Part shown: positions 36,401-51,400 of the stretch, one piece after another | Layout of the letters: the number at the start of each line of letters is the position of its first letter | How positions within the stretch are numbered: the first letter of the stretch is position 1 | Source: Calliphora vicina | Lineage: Eukaryota > Arthropoda > Insecta > Diptera > Calliphoridae | DNA length: 64,000 bases | Direction of reading: 5' to 3' | Assembly: GCF_958450345.1 (NCBI RefSeq) | Contig: NC_088784.1 | Coordinates: 39,866,278 to 39,930,277 of the forward strand | Position numbers and translations under genes: made by a program | The notes under the pieces: model-generated | Seen by the model: only the letters and a program-made list of their open reading frames with translations | Told to the model about the DNA's origin: nothing | Databases searched by the model: none

Positions 36401-39400
36401 ATTTCAATAGAATTTTGGTTTGACTCCGTTTATAACCGGAGGTTAATTAAAAAGGCACTTTTGTCATATGAAATGCACCAAAATTCTTTTTTTATGCTTA
36501 ATTTTTGAAATGTTTTAAAATATTATTCATGCGTTTTATTATTTTAACTTAAAGATAATTTTTTTTTTATTATTTTTTTAAATAATTTACTCTATTGAAA
36601 GCAATTCCTTTTTTGAGCAAAATATATTTCAATTTGTTTTTCAATTCGTTTCTAGTACTTTAAGTACATTTTATAAAAAAAAGAAATAAAATTGTAAATT
36701 TAAACTAATATTTTTGTATATGGAAGAAGAAAAAACTAAATAAATAGTGCAAAAGATTTGAGAATATTTGTTGATATTTCATATTTGCATGTAGGTTGCA
36801 AAATCATTATCTGTAAATGTATAATTGTTTTTTGAATAATCCAAGTACCTTCGAATCATTCAACTATATGTTTCATATGTCGAATTTTAATAAAATAGAA
36901 ATGAAAATAAAGAAGTTTCTCGCTAAGGTATTTTTGTAGACAGACAGCTTTGTTTGGGTCAGTGGATTTTTTTGATAGATTTTAAAATACATAAAGCGTT
37001 TTTAATTTGAGCTCCCTATCTTTAAATTTCAATAGAACAAAGTATTTTTAAGATATCATCGACAAATTTTATTCGTTTAAAAGGCCGAATGCATTATTTG
37101 TGGCATCGTGTAAATGTCCGACAAGGCTTTCGAAATGTCCAATTTTCCATCACTCTGTCGCATATTCTGAATTTGACTGATGTCACGTATTTGTTGGCTT
37201 TGAAGGTCGCTATGTGGCTTATTCGTATAGACCTGCGACTTAAGAAATCCCCACGTGAAAAAATCGGACGAGGTCAAATCTCGGTGGCCAGTTCACATTA
37301 TATCCACATAAGAAAACCATGTCCACAAATTGTTCCTATTGAAATCACATATGGTGTACACCGTTGATGGTGATGACCTTGCCAGCGTCGTTGTCAAAGA
37401 AATATGTCCGATGACACCGCCAAAATAAGAAGCAATCATGAAGATTGAGCTTTTTGGGACTTCGAGCGCTTAAGAAATCCTAATGCCGTAATTTTTTAAT
37501 TGAAAACAGATTCATAATTTGATTTTGACCCAAATAATTTGTATAATTATGTTTCTGAATAAAACCTGCTGAAATCTACTTAAATCGATGATAAATTGCC
37601 GAAGTTTTAAAAATTTTAGTTTTGCTAATAATTTATACCCAGCATAAAAAATATGGGGGTATATTGAGTTTATCATTCCATTTGTAACAAATCAAAAAGT
37701 ATTAATCGGAAATGTTTTGTATTGAAAACGGACAAAATCGGTCAAGTAAAAATAGTTGATATTTTTCGAAATTGTTTTGAAAAGGGTAAGTATTTCAAAT
37801 GAAATATGTTCCCTTTTCACATTCTTCGTCCATCAACTTTGTTCACTTGAAAAATTTCACAATGTTGTGCAATTTTTAGAATTAATTTTGTTAACGAATA
37901 AAATCAACTATTGTGAATAAAAAGTTCATGGGAATATCACGATAGTAATTTTCAATTCGAGGGGAATGGATATTTCATGGGAACATAAATTTCACATGTT
38001 ACTGCCGATAGGAATGATTACATGAAACTTTTCACACATTTTTCTCCTGGTAAAAAGACAAGCTCTGTTGAAAATGATAAGAATCGGTCAATGTCTCAAG
38101 AATCGGAATATGTCTCTGTGTTACATAAATGGCTACAGATTTAATTCCATGTAAAACAAATCATAAAATTAAATTTTGTTTGAATCGGTCCATATTTGAC
38201 CATAGCCCCCATATATAGCCCACTGGAGATGAGCGATCCCGTGATTTTTGAAGAACGTCGTTCTCAGTGAACGTGATTTATAAATCACTATTCTTTTAAA
38301 CAGTGACCGTGATCACGTTTTGTCTATGTTATGCAAAATAACAACAATTATGTATTATTTTCATTCTTAAATATGTTCTTATGTTAACCAAAAACTAATA
38401 TTTGCTGATTTAAAAACGTCTGTTAAAAAAACATAGGAAAATAACAGAATTAAGCAAATGCAACAACATTTTAAGAGAACTAACTGATATGTTACTTAAA
38501 ATTTTATTTTATACACTGTGTTGCAGATATATAAAATTATGCGCTTAAAAATATGCAGTAACTGTTGTTACCAGTCAATGTTGAAAATATTAAAGAACGA
38601 CATTTAACAGTTTGTTGAAATACGTAAAAGAACGACATTAAAGTACCTGTTACTTTCTCCATTTGTTACCAGTGATTTTTAAAAACGTTACCAGTGAATG
38701 TTAAATAATATAAAAGAACGACATTTAACAGTATGTTGAAAAATGTGAAAGAACGATATCAAAAGTAATTGTTACTACAGTTTTTCCAGTGATTTTTCAA
38801 AAACGTTACCAGTGAATGTTGAAAAATATTAAGGAACGACTTAAATGTACCTTTTACTTGCTATATTCAGTAACTGTTGTTACCAGTGGTTTTTAAATCA
38901 CAGTGATTAAATTACAGGTATGGAAATATCGCTCATCTCTATAGCCTACTCCTTTAAATCACTTAAATACGCATCAATCTCTTACAAAAATCGATATCAG
39001 GTACAAATATGAAAAAAAGTAATTCCCATATAAGAACCATTTCCGAAGAACACATGTAAATATGGATTTTAAACAAAACGACAAACCGTATTATATTATA
39101 AATACTGGTTTTTATTTAGCATTTCGTACTTTTATAAAAAAAACTCGCATATCTCAACCTTTGATAAATTTTTTAAAATGTTTTTAAATTGTAGCCACGC
39201 CCACTTTTGTAATATTTTTAAATGTGGGAGTGGTTGGTTAAATTGTTTAAATTTTAACCTTTTTGTTATAAGTTGGATTTAATACAATACAATTGGTCAA
39301 TTCATAAGGTCTTGTCATAATGTCCTAATATTTCACTACTCTGCGGCTCGGCTTAACCGACTCTTAGGCGTTCGGCGCACATCCTCGGTTGGTTACGATA

Positions 39401-42400
39401 ACACAATAAACATAGCATACAGAGTAGTATTATTTTAGGACATTTTTGCTTGAATGGCAATAACAACCTTTTTAAACCATTGTGAAATATTAGAACATTA
39501 TGACATGATAGGAGACCTTGTGAATTGACCAAATATGTATGATATTTGATCCCAAAATGTATATCAAAAAAAGCTACGAAGGTCAGCAGTCTAATAAAGA
39601 TATAAGTTTTCCCCTTGATTGTAAAATAAGGAGGAAAAATTTGTATGAAAATCATATTAGCTTTTTTTGATACCCATTTTGGGATCAAATACATTTATTT
39701 GAATTTTAAAGGACGCATTATTAGTCTCTACTTTCAGATATTGAAAATGTCCAGGTTGTTAAACACATTTCCAGGTTAATTTATTATTAAACCAGGACTT
39801 TTCTAACTTCCAAATAAAAAACATGATTTCATGAAACCTTTTTCAATATAAAATCCCAACAAAAATAAAGTAAATTTCATGAATTCCACATAGTTTAATA
39901 CGAGCACTAGTATGAGACGATAACCCAGCAATATTATAGATAGAGCGCAAAAGTTTGACATAAAAGCAAAAAATTAGGAGGAGAAAGAAATAGAACAATA
40001 ATATTGAAATTGTTGTCTAGTGTACATGGATTAGTGATGACAAAAACAAAACATACATTTATATAATAAATTACAGAAATACTTAAATAAATACGAGTAA
40101 TTAAATTTGAATCTATACAACATAATGATTTTGCAACTAACACCAACAAATTTTTCATTTCCCCTTTTTTTTCTCACGCACAATTATAAATATTTTATAT
40201 TATTAAATATCATGGTAGAACCAACCAGGTACAATTATTAGGGAGAGTTTTCAATATTTACCCCTACAACGTCAAATAACGCATTTACTCTAATCACTTT
40301 TTATTTTGTTTTCTCAATGTTTTATTTGGAAAAAAATTAATTTGAATTGAATATTTTAGGAAAAAAAGAAAATACACAAAAATTTGTTTAATTATTTTTT
40401 TTTGTCTTAGACATTTCGTTTTGTTTTTTTTTTCTAATTTTCTTTTGTTTGACGTTATAGGGAATGTATAATTGAGAACGTACTTTCTAATAATTGTACC
40501 TTGCTTGTTCTGCTATGATTAAATATGTTTGTTTATAAATAATGTTTTAATGTAAAAAAAGAGAAATAATTTTATATTTTTCTTTTGTGTAAAACAAAAA
40601 ATATAAAATGTAAGTAAATAATTTAAGTACACATTAAGAAGAAATTAGAAAAACAAAAGAATTAAAAAAGTTATAGCAGTATTAAACAAATTAATTAATA
40701 GATTTTAAAAGACAATTTCATATTAAAAGTTTTGTGAAAGAGGTTATTAATAAAATTTATATTTCATGCTTTTGGTTTGGGTGTTATTAAAGAAAGAAAT
40801 GTCAATATGGATCATTAAAGATCATAAAGATCAATTTAATATGGATCATAAAAGTTTATAAGCTGCCTTCAGAAATTTTCTTTTAAAATTTTAACCAAAA
40901 GTATGAAATTTGTAATTTTTTTCTTTGCTGAAATTGTCATTTAATTGAACAGTAAGTAATTAATTAAAACTTGTTAAAGTTTTAGGAAAAGTTTTCAATA
41001 AAGAGCAATTATTTCAAAAACTAGATAATAGTATATTCAGAATTTGGAAAGTTACTTGAAGATGACAAGAGAAACAAATGTTGTTTCAACATTTAAATTG
41101 AAAATGAGCCAACCATTAACTAAATAGAAGTGATTAATTTCGATTTGATTTTGTTTTAAATAAAATAAGTAGTTTATACAATAATCTTAAAGCCTGAAAA
41201 ACACAGTTTATGTTTTGTAATAATATTTGCGAAATTAAAAAAAAAAAAATTTATAATAATTAAAAAACACACTGCAAATGCCCAAATATGTAATAAATAT
41301 AATATGTCAGACCATTTTAAATAAAAATTAGATTTTATGACGTCTTTTTTTTAAAGCAAAATTGTATGCAAAAGCCAACACCAGACATTAATCAAACACG
41401 GTTAAACATTAAACAAATTATACCAATAATAGTTAAATTAAATTAAAGTAAACTTAAAAAATTAATATAAAAATAAATTTTAGATTTTGTTTTAAAATAA
41501 ATTGCACTTAGTAAAAGAGTTTTAAGAATTCTCTTGTATAAGAGAAATAATAAAGAATTATTTGTTTAAGATTTATGGAATTTGTTGAACAGTGTTTGAT
41601 TAATGTTAGCCTCTTAATGTCTTTTTTAAGATTCTTATTTTTGCTGAATTAAAGTTTACAATTTTTTAAACCAAATCTCAAAACCCAATTAAATATTTTA
41701 GAGATAGTCTTTTGTTTAAAGTTGCCAAAGATTGTTTGATTTGTAAGGAAATAATTTTGTTTAAGTTTAATTCCTTTTTTGTTTAATTTAAGTAAAAGTA
41801 ATGTATTTTTTTATGTATAATTTATAAATTTGTGCAAATGCTTCAGTTTTTTTTTTATAAAAAAAAAGTTTTAAGCTTAAAACTATTTTTTCTTTTTTTT
41901 TCAAAATATTAAACTTAATAAAAGAAATAAAATGTTTATATTCCAAAATTAAACTTAATTTTAAGTTAAATGTAAAAATAATAAACAAATAAAAATTAAA
42001 AAATAAATTGTTAAACCCATGATAAATAGTTTAAAGAATTTAAATTTCAAGTCATAAAAGAATTCAATCAATTATTGTATGAATGTAAAATGATGTAAAT
42101 TAGAAGAATTGATAATTAAATTATTATGTTTTTAAAGTACATATCTTTTTTAAATATTGCAATCGTACCGCCCTTGTGCTGGCAAAGGGTGGTTGGTTTG
42201 TTTGTGGGAGGAAGGCCGTTTGGAAGCACTTTAATTTTATTTTATAACTATAAAATTGGAATGTCTTGAGCAAAGTAATGGAGCTTATTTTCTTAGATTT
42301 TTTCACTCTAAAATTTGTAAAAGTAATAAATATATTTATATGTATATAAATTGTAATAAAGTATGCAACTACTGCTATGCAGTCATTTTTATATTCGATT

Positions 42401-45400
42401 TAAATTCAGATTAAAACAAACTTCACAGCCAGTTTTTAAATGCCGTGATTATAAAATTGATAAAAATTACCCGGTTGACGGGTCAAAACACGTTTGGCTG
42501 CACTAGCAGCGGCATTGGCTTCCTGTTGGAAGGCGTTCTCGTAAGAACGTTTCATGGAATGTGGCAAAGCAGCAACAGCTGCTACATTGGCTGCATTGAC
42601 AGCAGCTGCTGTTGCAGCGGCATGCATGCCACTGGTTGTAGTGGAGGCAGCTTGTTGCGGCATAAGGCCTGCAAATTGATAGCTCTGTTGGGCAGGCATA
42701 TAGCCCAGGGGAAAGGGTTGGAAGTAGGGGCGTGGCATAAAGAGAAACTGAGGCTGGCCAGCACTTGTGGTACTGGCCTGACCCATAGCTGCAGCAGCGG
42801 CAGCAGCATTTTGCTGCTGCATAAACAAGTGATTAACATTTGTATACATTTGATGCTGCTCCGCGGCTGAGGCGGCAGCAGCTGCCTGTTGGCGTGCCAT
42901 CAAATTGTGTTGAGCAATAAATTGAGCTTGTTGCTGAGCAATCAAAGCCGAGTTAGCGGCAGCTGTGGCCGCTGTAGGGGGAGGTGGTAAAGAGAGGTTA
43001 AAGGGAAATGTCATGGCGGCTTGAGGGCTCACAGCTGAGGCTGAGGCTGTGTGAACGGGCAACTGATTGGAGTGACTGGTTAAAGTTCCCACAGCTGCAG
43101 CTGCATTTTGTGCAGCCACGGCTGCAGTTTGAGCCATGGACGGATGTGGTACCGCTGACGGCGGTGCTGTTGCTGCCATATATGGTGACATGCCACCGGC
43201 GGCAACAGCTACCGACTGAGCTGTGGCCGGCAAAGATAATTGGGGTGGCTGTGAAAGGGCCGCTACTGCTGCAGCCACAGAGGGCGGCGATTGCAAAGCA
43301 TGGGCATGAGCATGAGTGTGAGCATGCGTATGAGGACTAATAGTTTGTGCGTTGGCCGGCGGTTGTTGTGCTAACATACCCGGTGATAAAAGTGATGGTT
43401 GTTTGCCAGCCCCCAAATGGGGGTGTGCATGAGCTGCTGGTACTGGTGATTGCAGGCCTCCATTCAGGACCATATTCATATCGTCTCCGGAACATTGGAA
43501 AACTTCAATATAACGATATTTCTTACCAAACACCATGAACTGATGATGTTTTCGTTGGGCACACAAACGGGCTGATTCCTCGGAATCCATCTGTATAAAT
43601 GCCTCGCCACTAGGTTGACCCTGAAATTAAATAGTCAAATAAATAAATTAATTGAATTATTTATTAATTAGCCTGAGACAATAGTCATGGAAACATTAGA
43701 CTATAATTTGTAATTAAAGACTATGGCCGGGTAACTTAACAAAATTTTAATTATCGTCCTATTCTAACTTACCTGTGCATTGATGACCATATGAACACCT
43801 TGGAATATAATATGTTTGGCAAAATCATCTAGGAAATGTAAAATGTGTTCGACAAGAGCTTCATAGGGCAATCCTCTTAAACGTATACAATTTTTAGTAG
43901 TACCCGAAGTTATAAGATGCTAAAAATTTTAGAAAATTAAAAACAAAAACATATGTATTAGATTTCAATTAAAACGCTAAAATTACACTAATAAAATATG
44001 GTAAATAATTTTACTTGTGGCAATAGAGACAACTGCATGGTTGGCAATTGAGCAATTAATGGTGGCTGATGATTTGGTTCATATGTCTTGGGATCCAATG
44101 AACGATTCAAAACCTGTTGAACTTCCGCTGTGGTCGATCTAAACAACTCTATATAACGTTGACCTATCGATTCTCGATGGCGGGCCAAGGCCTTGGGGGC
44201 ATCGCCCTCATTAGCAAATAAAACAAATGCATCGCCAGTAGCCCGACCATCGGGTTTCTTTACAAATAGAACACCCTCAGTGTTATCCAGCACATTGCAG
44301 GGATTTTCGCCATTTGTGAAAAAGTCCAACTGGAAGGGGTAAACAATTATGAAAATATATTATTTGCTTAGTAAAAAGAGAAAATTCTAGATTGTTTGGG
44401 GTTTAGTTTCGTACTTACCACTTGTTTAGCTGTGCAATCGTAGGGCAAGCCACGCATACGTATTATAACTTGGGCACCTTTTGAGAGGAATGCCTGGGCT
44501 TCGTTAGAAGCACCGCCAGCTACTGATAGGAAGTCATCACCGGTAGCACGATAAACTTCTATATAACGATTGCCGATGTGGTGTTTGTGTCGTTTCAATG
44601 CCATGTCCCGATGTTCTTGTGAAATAAAGCGTATCAAAGCTTCGCCGTTACGACGACCTAAAGGTGAAAGACACAATGCTACGCCACCTCTGTAAAAACA
44701 AAAAATAATAATAAATGTGTAAGTATTAAGAAAGAAAATAAAAATATAAATTTGTTAATTTTAATAATTGTTAAGTCATCTTTCATAAACAGAGGAGATA
44801 AGATCATACATTAACGACTAGAGTTTTTCTTTTCCCGAACTTTTTCGTTTCCCGGTAAATCCGGATTAATTTTGAAATTTTCCGGGATCCCGGGAATTCA
44901 ATTATTCAATTTTAAGAATGTAGACTTCGTTAGAAATCTAAAAATTGTTTTTGATTTTAAAAAGTAATTGGATGCAAATAAAAAAGTTAACAAAAATTTA
45001 ATATAAAGAGATAAACTGACTCGATTTCTATTTTTTGTTATATACAAACCTGTCAGCAATTGTCAATTTTCATTAGATTTTGTTCTACTTTCGTTATGTT
45101 CTAATTAATTCTGTTAATTCGCAAAAAATAAATATTTCATTTTCTAATTTTGAATTGACAATGTTTTGTTTATTAAATCAAAAATAAGATAAAGATGTTA
45201 ATTAAAACTTGAAGAAAATCCAATAATATTAAACAAAATTCAATTCCACGAATGGAGGTTTCATTCCAAAAATTTTCGTTTTACTAAAATAATTCCACTT
45301 TCGATCGGAATAGAATTCTGTGAAAGCCCTGAACATTCACTAGTTTTTGGAATAATTTGAATAATGCACTTGTTATTGGTCTATTTAGGTTAAAACTTTT

Positions 45401-48400
45401 TTATTGTATGAATCTTCTGTATCTGTTTTGGCGCTTTAATCATCTTTTAGAGAAAGTCAAGTTCAAAAAACATCACATTAAACTAAGGAAAATAATTCCC
45501 GGGAATTCGACACAGACTTTGAACCACCAGTGTTAAAGAGAGATCCTAAGGAATTGACTTTAAATAAACATTTCGGAAACTGTCAGTCGGACGGAAAACA
45601 TTTCAATTTTATTTTCTGAGTACTCATACCATGGGACTTTGTGATATGGGTATTGAGGATAATGAAACACTACATGATTTCAAGAACATATGGTCAACAC
45701 ATAGTTGTGTTTGAAGCGAGTATTAGAAAAGATTTTATCTTTTTAATTATCTTGTAACTAAATTGAAAGCTAATTGCTCTCTAATAATAGTCTTGGTGGA
45801 CAAATGGGTCAAATCTCAGAGGTGTATTAGATCGGTTCTACGCATTTGGCACTGTGTGAGAAGTAGTTTTTTGTATTTTTAAAATGAATTTCTTGAACAT
45901 ATCTCTGTATTAGATTGAATTGAATTCCATATATCCAAAATGGTTTTAAAATGGATTTAAACAAGATAACTTTGCAGTCAAGGCTTAATATTGATTGGTC
46001 ACTGATAAACCACTGAAAAGAACATGCTTTTAGCTTCATGTGAAATATCTTGGTTTCTATATGATAATGGAAATAAAATCGTTTTTCTAAGTGAAACATG
46101 ATTCCTGATATGGAAAAACTGGAATTATATAAGGGATAACTTAGATGACACTGGGTATATATGATAGCTGATGTGAGTACTAGATTAGCATATATTCTTA
46201 ACTGAACAATATATCGAAACAGACCGGAGTTGGCTTGGACCGATTTAGTGTCCCCCCACTACGGCCTAACCTAAGTACTAACTACTGTTATGCGAACATA
46301 AACTCAATATTTTATTAGTTTATTATTAAATTCAGAATATTAAATATTTTAACCTATTAGTTTACAATATCTTTCCAAGAAAATTATTACTAAAACTATG
46401 TAAATACCACGTTTTAAATATGGAAAAATTTTAATTAGGAATTAGTAATCAGAGAAAAGATTAGAAGAGATTAAACACTTAAAATAACTACATTCATATA
46501 CTCGTAATTATTAGAATGATTGGCATTTGTTTAGTTAAATCCCAGCAAAAAAATTAGGAAGTGTTCTAAAATAACAATTTCATTGCATACCAAGTAGCTA
46601 AACTTATTTATTATTTTAGTTAGTTAGTTATATTTTTCACATATCTAATAATTTGGATCTAATTTCTCACTAGTACACCAAAAAAATACAAATAGCATAT
46701 TGTAGAATATTTCTATCAATCCAGCAATTTGGATCACTTCCCCCTTATTTACGACAACCTCGTGTTAAATTCATTGGTGTATCCCCCAAATTTGAACTAA
46801 TTACTTCAAGTTGTATTTCAACAATTATTTTGTTCAATGATTGGTAAAATCAGGTAAATATCCTAGCATTTTTTACTGGGATATTTAGTAATAAATATAT
46901 TTAATTATTTAGTTATTTAAATAATAAACAAACGTCAAAAGAATTGCCTTATAACAATTAAGTAAAGATCAGAAAACAATTTGACACAAGAGATTTCAGT
47001 ATCAGCCGCATATTCATGGGCTGGAATTAATTTGTAAAATTGTCCATTCCGAATCCGTATTTTTTATTTTCCTGAATCTAATTTTTTATTAAATAATTGA
47101 CAAATTAAACACAAATACGTTTTATATAAAAATATTTAACAAACAAAATTACACTCACTTATTTGTTGTATTAAAAATCAAAATGATGAAAGTTTTAAGT
47201 TAAGAAAATGAGCAGAATGTTGTAAACCTTTAGAGATTTGTTATCAGTGCGTGTTTGACCTACAGTGTGCACTATAGCTCAAATCGTAATAGAGATCACT
47301 GACAAGAGAACGAGAGATGAGTGATGAGTGATTCAGCATCAAATCAAATTATAAAAACAGAAAAATATTAAAGTAATGAGTGTTTATCAGTTGATTACTT
47401 ATATATACATATGTATGTATAAACGTAACTACATTAAGTATTGAAAGAATTACAAACAAATAAATGGTGTGCAATGCAAACTCAAAACAAATCATGAATC
47501 AAATTCATTGAACATTTATTTTCTAGTGTGAGAATGTCAAGGACTTGAGCTGTAAAATATGGTAAGTGGGCTATATGGACTCAATTTTATCTGATTCTAT
47601 AAAAGAAAACTAATTTACAATATTACCCAATTTAGAAAGACTTAGCAAAATTAAAGAATCTAGAAATCTGGGGAATATTAACAATCTGATACAAAAGCTA
47701 AGTTATATGTGTTCAAAGTTATATGTGTTCAGGAATCCCGCAATTACCAAAAAAGTGTTGAAAAATCCTAAAAATGGGATTTATTAGTTTATTATCCATA
47801 GTAGGGGAGGGGTGATCGAAAATCTTTTACAAAATAATTAACAACATATTGGGTCATCTAAAATGTGTAACTATATTTTAATATCGCCTATGCGATTTGT
47901 GAACTTTCGCACAAAATTTTAACCTGAAATAAAAAATAGGCGAAATTTGGATTTGGAAACCTGGTCCCCTCGGTATCAACAATTTTCAATTTTTTTTTCA
48001 TTTAAGATATTTGATGTAAAGTTAGCTCTTCAAAAAGTATAAATTTTGTATATATCATCTAAGAAATTGTTTAGATAACTTAAAAAGATAAAAATTACCT
48101 TTTTTCCCAAAAAACTAGCGTAAAACAACATTTTTTAATTTTTTTAAATTCAAATGCATATAACTTTGGACTGAGTAATGATTTTTAAACAATTCTTTTT
48201 TTATTTGAACACATTTGCTTTTAGTTAAATAAAATAAAAATTGTGAAAATTGGGAAATATTTGGACCCGTTACTATCAAAAAACTAGAGTAGGGTGGGTA
48301 AAAATGTTGAAAATTTAATTTTCAAATGCGAATATCTTCTAAGCTATAAGAGTTAATTGGTTTTTTGTAATGCTCGAAGGGGAAGTTCTATATATGGACA

Positions 48401-51400
48401 TTTCTCTGGGTCACGAACGTACGTTCATACGCTTTTGATGTCCAAAGAATAAAGAAAAAAATCTTTCCCTAACATTTTTTTTGCGATTCGATATCATTTT
48501 GGTAGCTCTATGTTTAGTGCAAAGGATGGATTCCATGGACTTTAAGTTTTCATAATTATAGTTATAAACATGTGGTAACGAACGTACGCAAAATAGAAGT
48601 CAACTTTAGCTGACAGTAGTGAAATGTAAAAATCTGCGAAATGGAACCGAATATTTAAAAGCGATTAATTTATTTTAAAAGTGTATTACTGTAGGTCTCT
48701 ACACTAAGTAACATTTATGACCGAAAAGTCCAATTTCGGGAGGACATTTGTATGGGGGCTATGTGAAATAATGGATCAATTTCAGCCAGTTTCAATAGGC
48801 TTCGTCCTTGGGCCGAAAAAATTACATGTACCAAATTATATCGAAATACCTTCAATAAAACACGATGATTATCAACATTTTATTTTTTGATCCTGGTTGA
48901 CTAATCGGAGGAAATATATATGTATTTTCTTTTTAAATTAGAAGGCAAACCAAGAAATAGTATCGTATTAAATATTAAAATACCTGAACCCCTGACAGCG
49001 CCCTTGGTGGGCCCATGTGGCCCTAATTCAAAACTTTAAGTCGACAACACTTCCTCTTTGCGTATGTCAAATTTCAAAAAAATCTAGCTCTGAACTAAAA
49101 AAAAACCTTGAGGGTTTTATTATGGAAAACGTCAACTTTCATTTGCTTTTGGTTTCATCCCATTCCGTTTCGGAAAGTTCGATTTTGTATCACTGTGTTA
49201 TTATTCACAAATTGCAAGTCATTATTAAATTTTTGACGGATGAGTTTTTTAAAGAGTTTTGGTTTTAAAAAAAATTATTTTTTGAAAATTTCCATTAAAT
49301 ATTCTAATTGTAATTTGATATTTGAATCATTAATAATTTAACTAACATGATCTTGTAAAATCACTTTAACAGTGATACCCACTCTAGCCTATTTTATTTC
49401 GATTTTTTTAATGTAAATTTATTTAATAAATTCCACCAATTCAAAGCCTTTTTTTATAAATACTGACAGTTTTTCAGCTATAGATTTAAGAGAAATACGT
49501 CAAGTATTTATAAAAATCTAGATAGATAGATGGAACAAATATATTTCAAATAGGCAATAGACATAAACTAATTTTGAATGCAAAATAGTTAGCAATCGAA
49601 AGGAAAGAAATCATTTTACATACAAATAAGATTGAATATATTAAAGAAAATAACGAAATAAATATTTGCATTTTATGTTTACTTACTTGGCGACGTTGAG
49701 ACCACGAAAGAATTTAGCTATATCCTGATCACTGCTTTGCCAAGGTAGACCACGGGCTCTCACAATACAATTGCCATCAATTTCATCATCAATTGAACTG
49801 AAAATCAAAATAAAATTAAAATTAGATAGAAAAAAATGATAATGAATTTTAATAAAAAAAAAGAAACAGATTTAAGTTGTTATGTTATTAATATTATAAT
49901 GATTATTTATTGTATTCAAAATACATACATATGTAAGTAATTGTAGTATATGAAGATTATATGAATTTTCATTAAAAATTAAATTACATGTTCATATGTA
50001 CGTTCGCATTAAATACAAAAGTGATTACTTTGTTTTAAATATTATTTTATTATTACGAATTTTACAATTTTTATTTGCCAGCAGTTTTTTGCTTAAAAAT
50101 CACGTTTTCTGTAAAATCGATTGCAGTCAGTCAGCCAGCCAAATAACTTAAAAATCAAAAACTGCTGACTTAAGCTTAAAATGCTGCAAACACTTGCATA
50201 GCTAACTCACTCTACATAAAGAACTTTAATAAAGTTTTGGTTTTAGTATTTATTTTCTTTTTTATTTTCTTTTAATTTAAATAATTTACCCTTGTCTGTG
50301 TGTGTATTTTGTATGTAAATTTGCAATATTTTGTTACAATTTCTGGTTGTATAATAGTTATTGCATAAATTTATAAGAAATCAATCACTCACTTTATCAC
50401 TTACGCACTCACTTCAACACCTTTTCATTTGCTATTTTAGTTTTTCTATGTGGAATTTGTTGTGATAAAAACCGGGATTTATGTTTCACTTTGAATTTAA
50501 AATTAAAATTTTCTATCAGATTGCAATTTCTTAAAATATACAATATTTTGTATTGGTTTTTGTTTGTTTGTTTTATTTTTTATTTTTTTTGTACGATAAC
50601 AATCGTTTTTTGATTATTTTCTTTTGTTTTTAAATTGAAATCAATACGATTTAATCCGTAAGTTTTAAGGGATCTTTTTGGTTGCTAATTCCCGTCAGTC
50701 GTATTTAGAGTGTAAACAGCTACTGCTGATTTCATGATCTTTTTACACTTTTAAGCCAGAGAGCACGTTTCAAATAGATTCGACGCAAAGAAGAAGTAAA
50801 ATGTCATTCTTTAAAATGAATACAACACAAAAAAAAACACAAGTTCGATTTTCGAAATTAATTCCAATAAGTATGCAAGAGTATTTTAAACTAAAAACCT
50901 AAACAAAAGAATAGAGTAAACAAGGTATCAGATACATTTGCTCGCACATACGAGTGAGATACATAATGATGGTGACGTTACTGGGGCTACAAATGTACTT
51001 ATTCAGCATGGTACTATTTCGTTTTTTATAAAAATAAACATCTAGATCAGATAATTTGTAGCATTTTTGTTCAGTATGTATGTTTTTTTTAAATTGTAAG
51101 AAAAATGTTAAGTATGTAATTAAAAGCGTCAAATATTATTAAAATGTCTTACACAAGTGAAAGTCAGAAAGTAGAATAATATTTTTATTCTATATTCAAA
51201 TAGTACTTTTTTTACCCTCTGAGTACTAAAATTATATTCTAAAACAATAGGAAATATGGAAGAATAACAGATGATCAGATCGCAGCTGACTAGAGTCTTA
51301 TCTAGTACCACGGGGATCCTATGGACCCAGGACTTCGGTCCTGTAGGATCATTGGTGTTGGTCACTTCGGGTGATGTCGTAGTAGCTGTGGTTTAAACCC

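Noticed and set aside
42445..43538. Plus-strand open frames over the fus low-complexity exon (42445-42870, 43008-43340, 43347-43538)
   Set aside because: They are antisense shadows of GC-rich Ala/Gln codons; the minus-strand frame is the ESRP protein.
49017..49268. 83-codon plus-strand frame
   Set aside because: No family resemblance, no splice context, lies in the fus intron next to a dispersed repeat.
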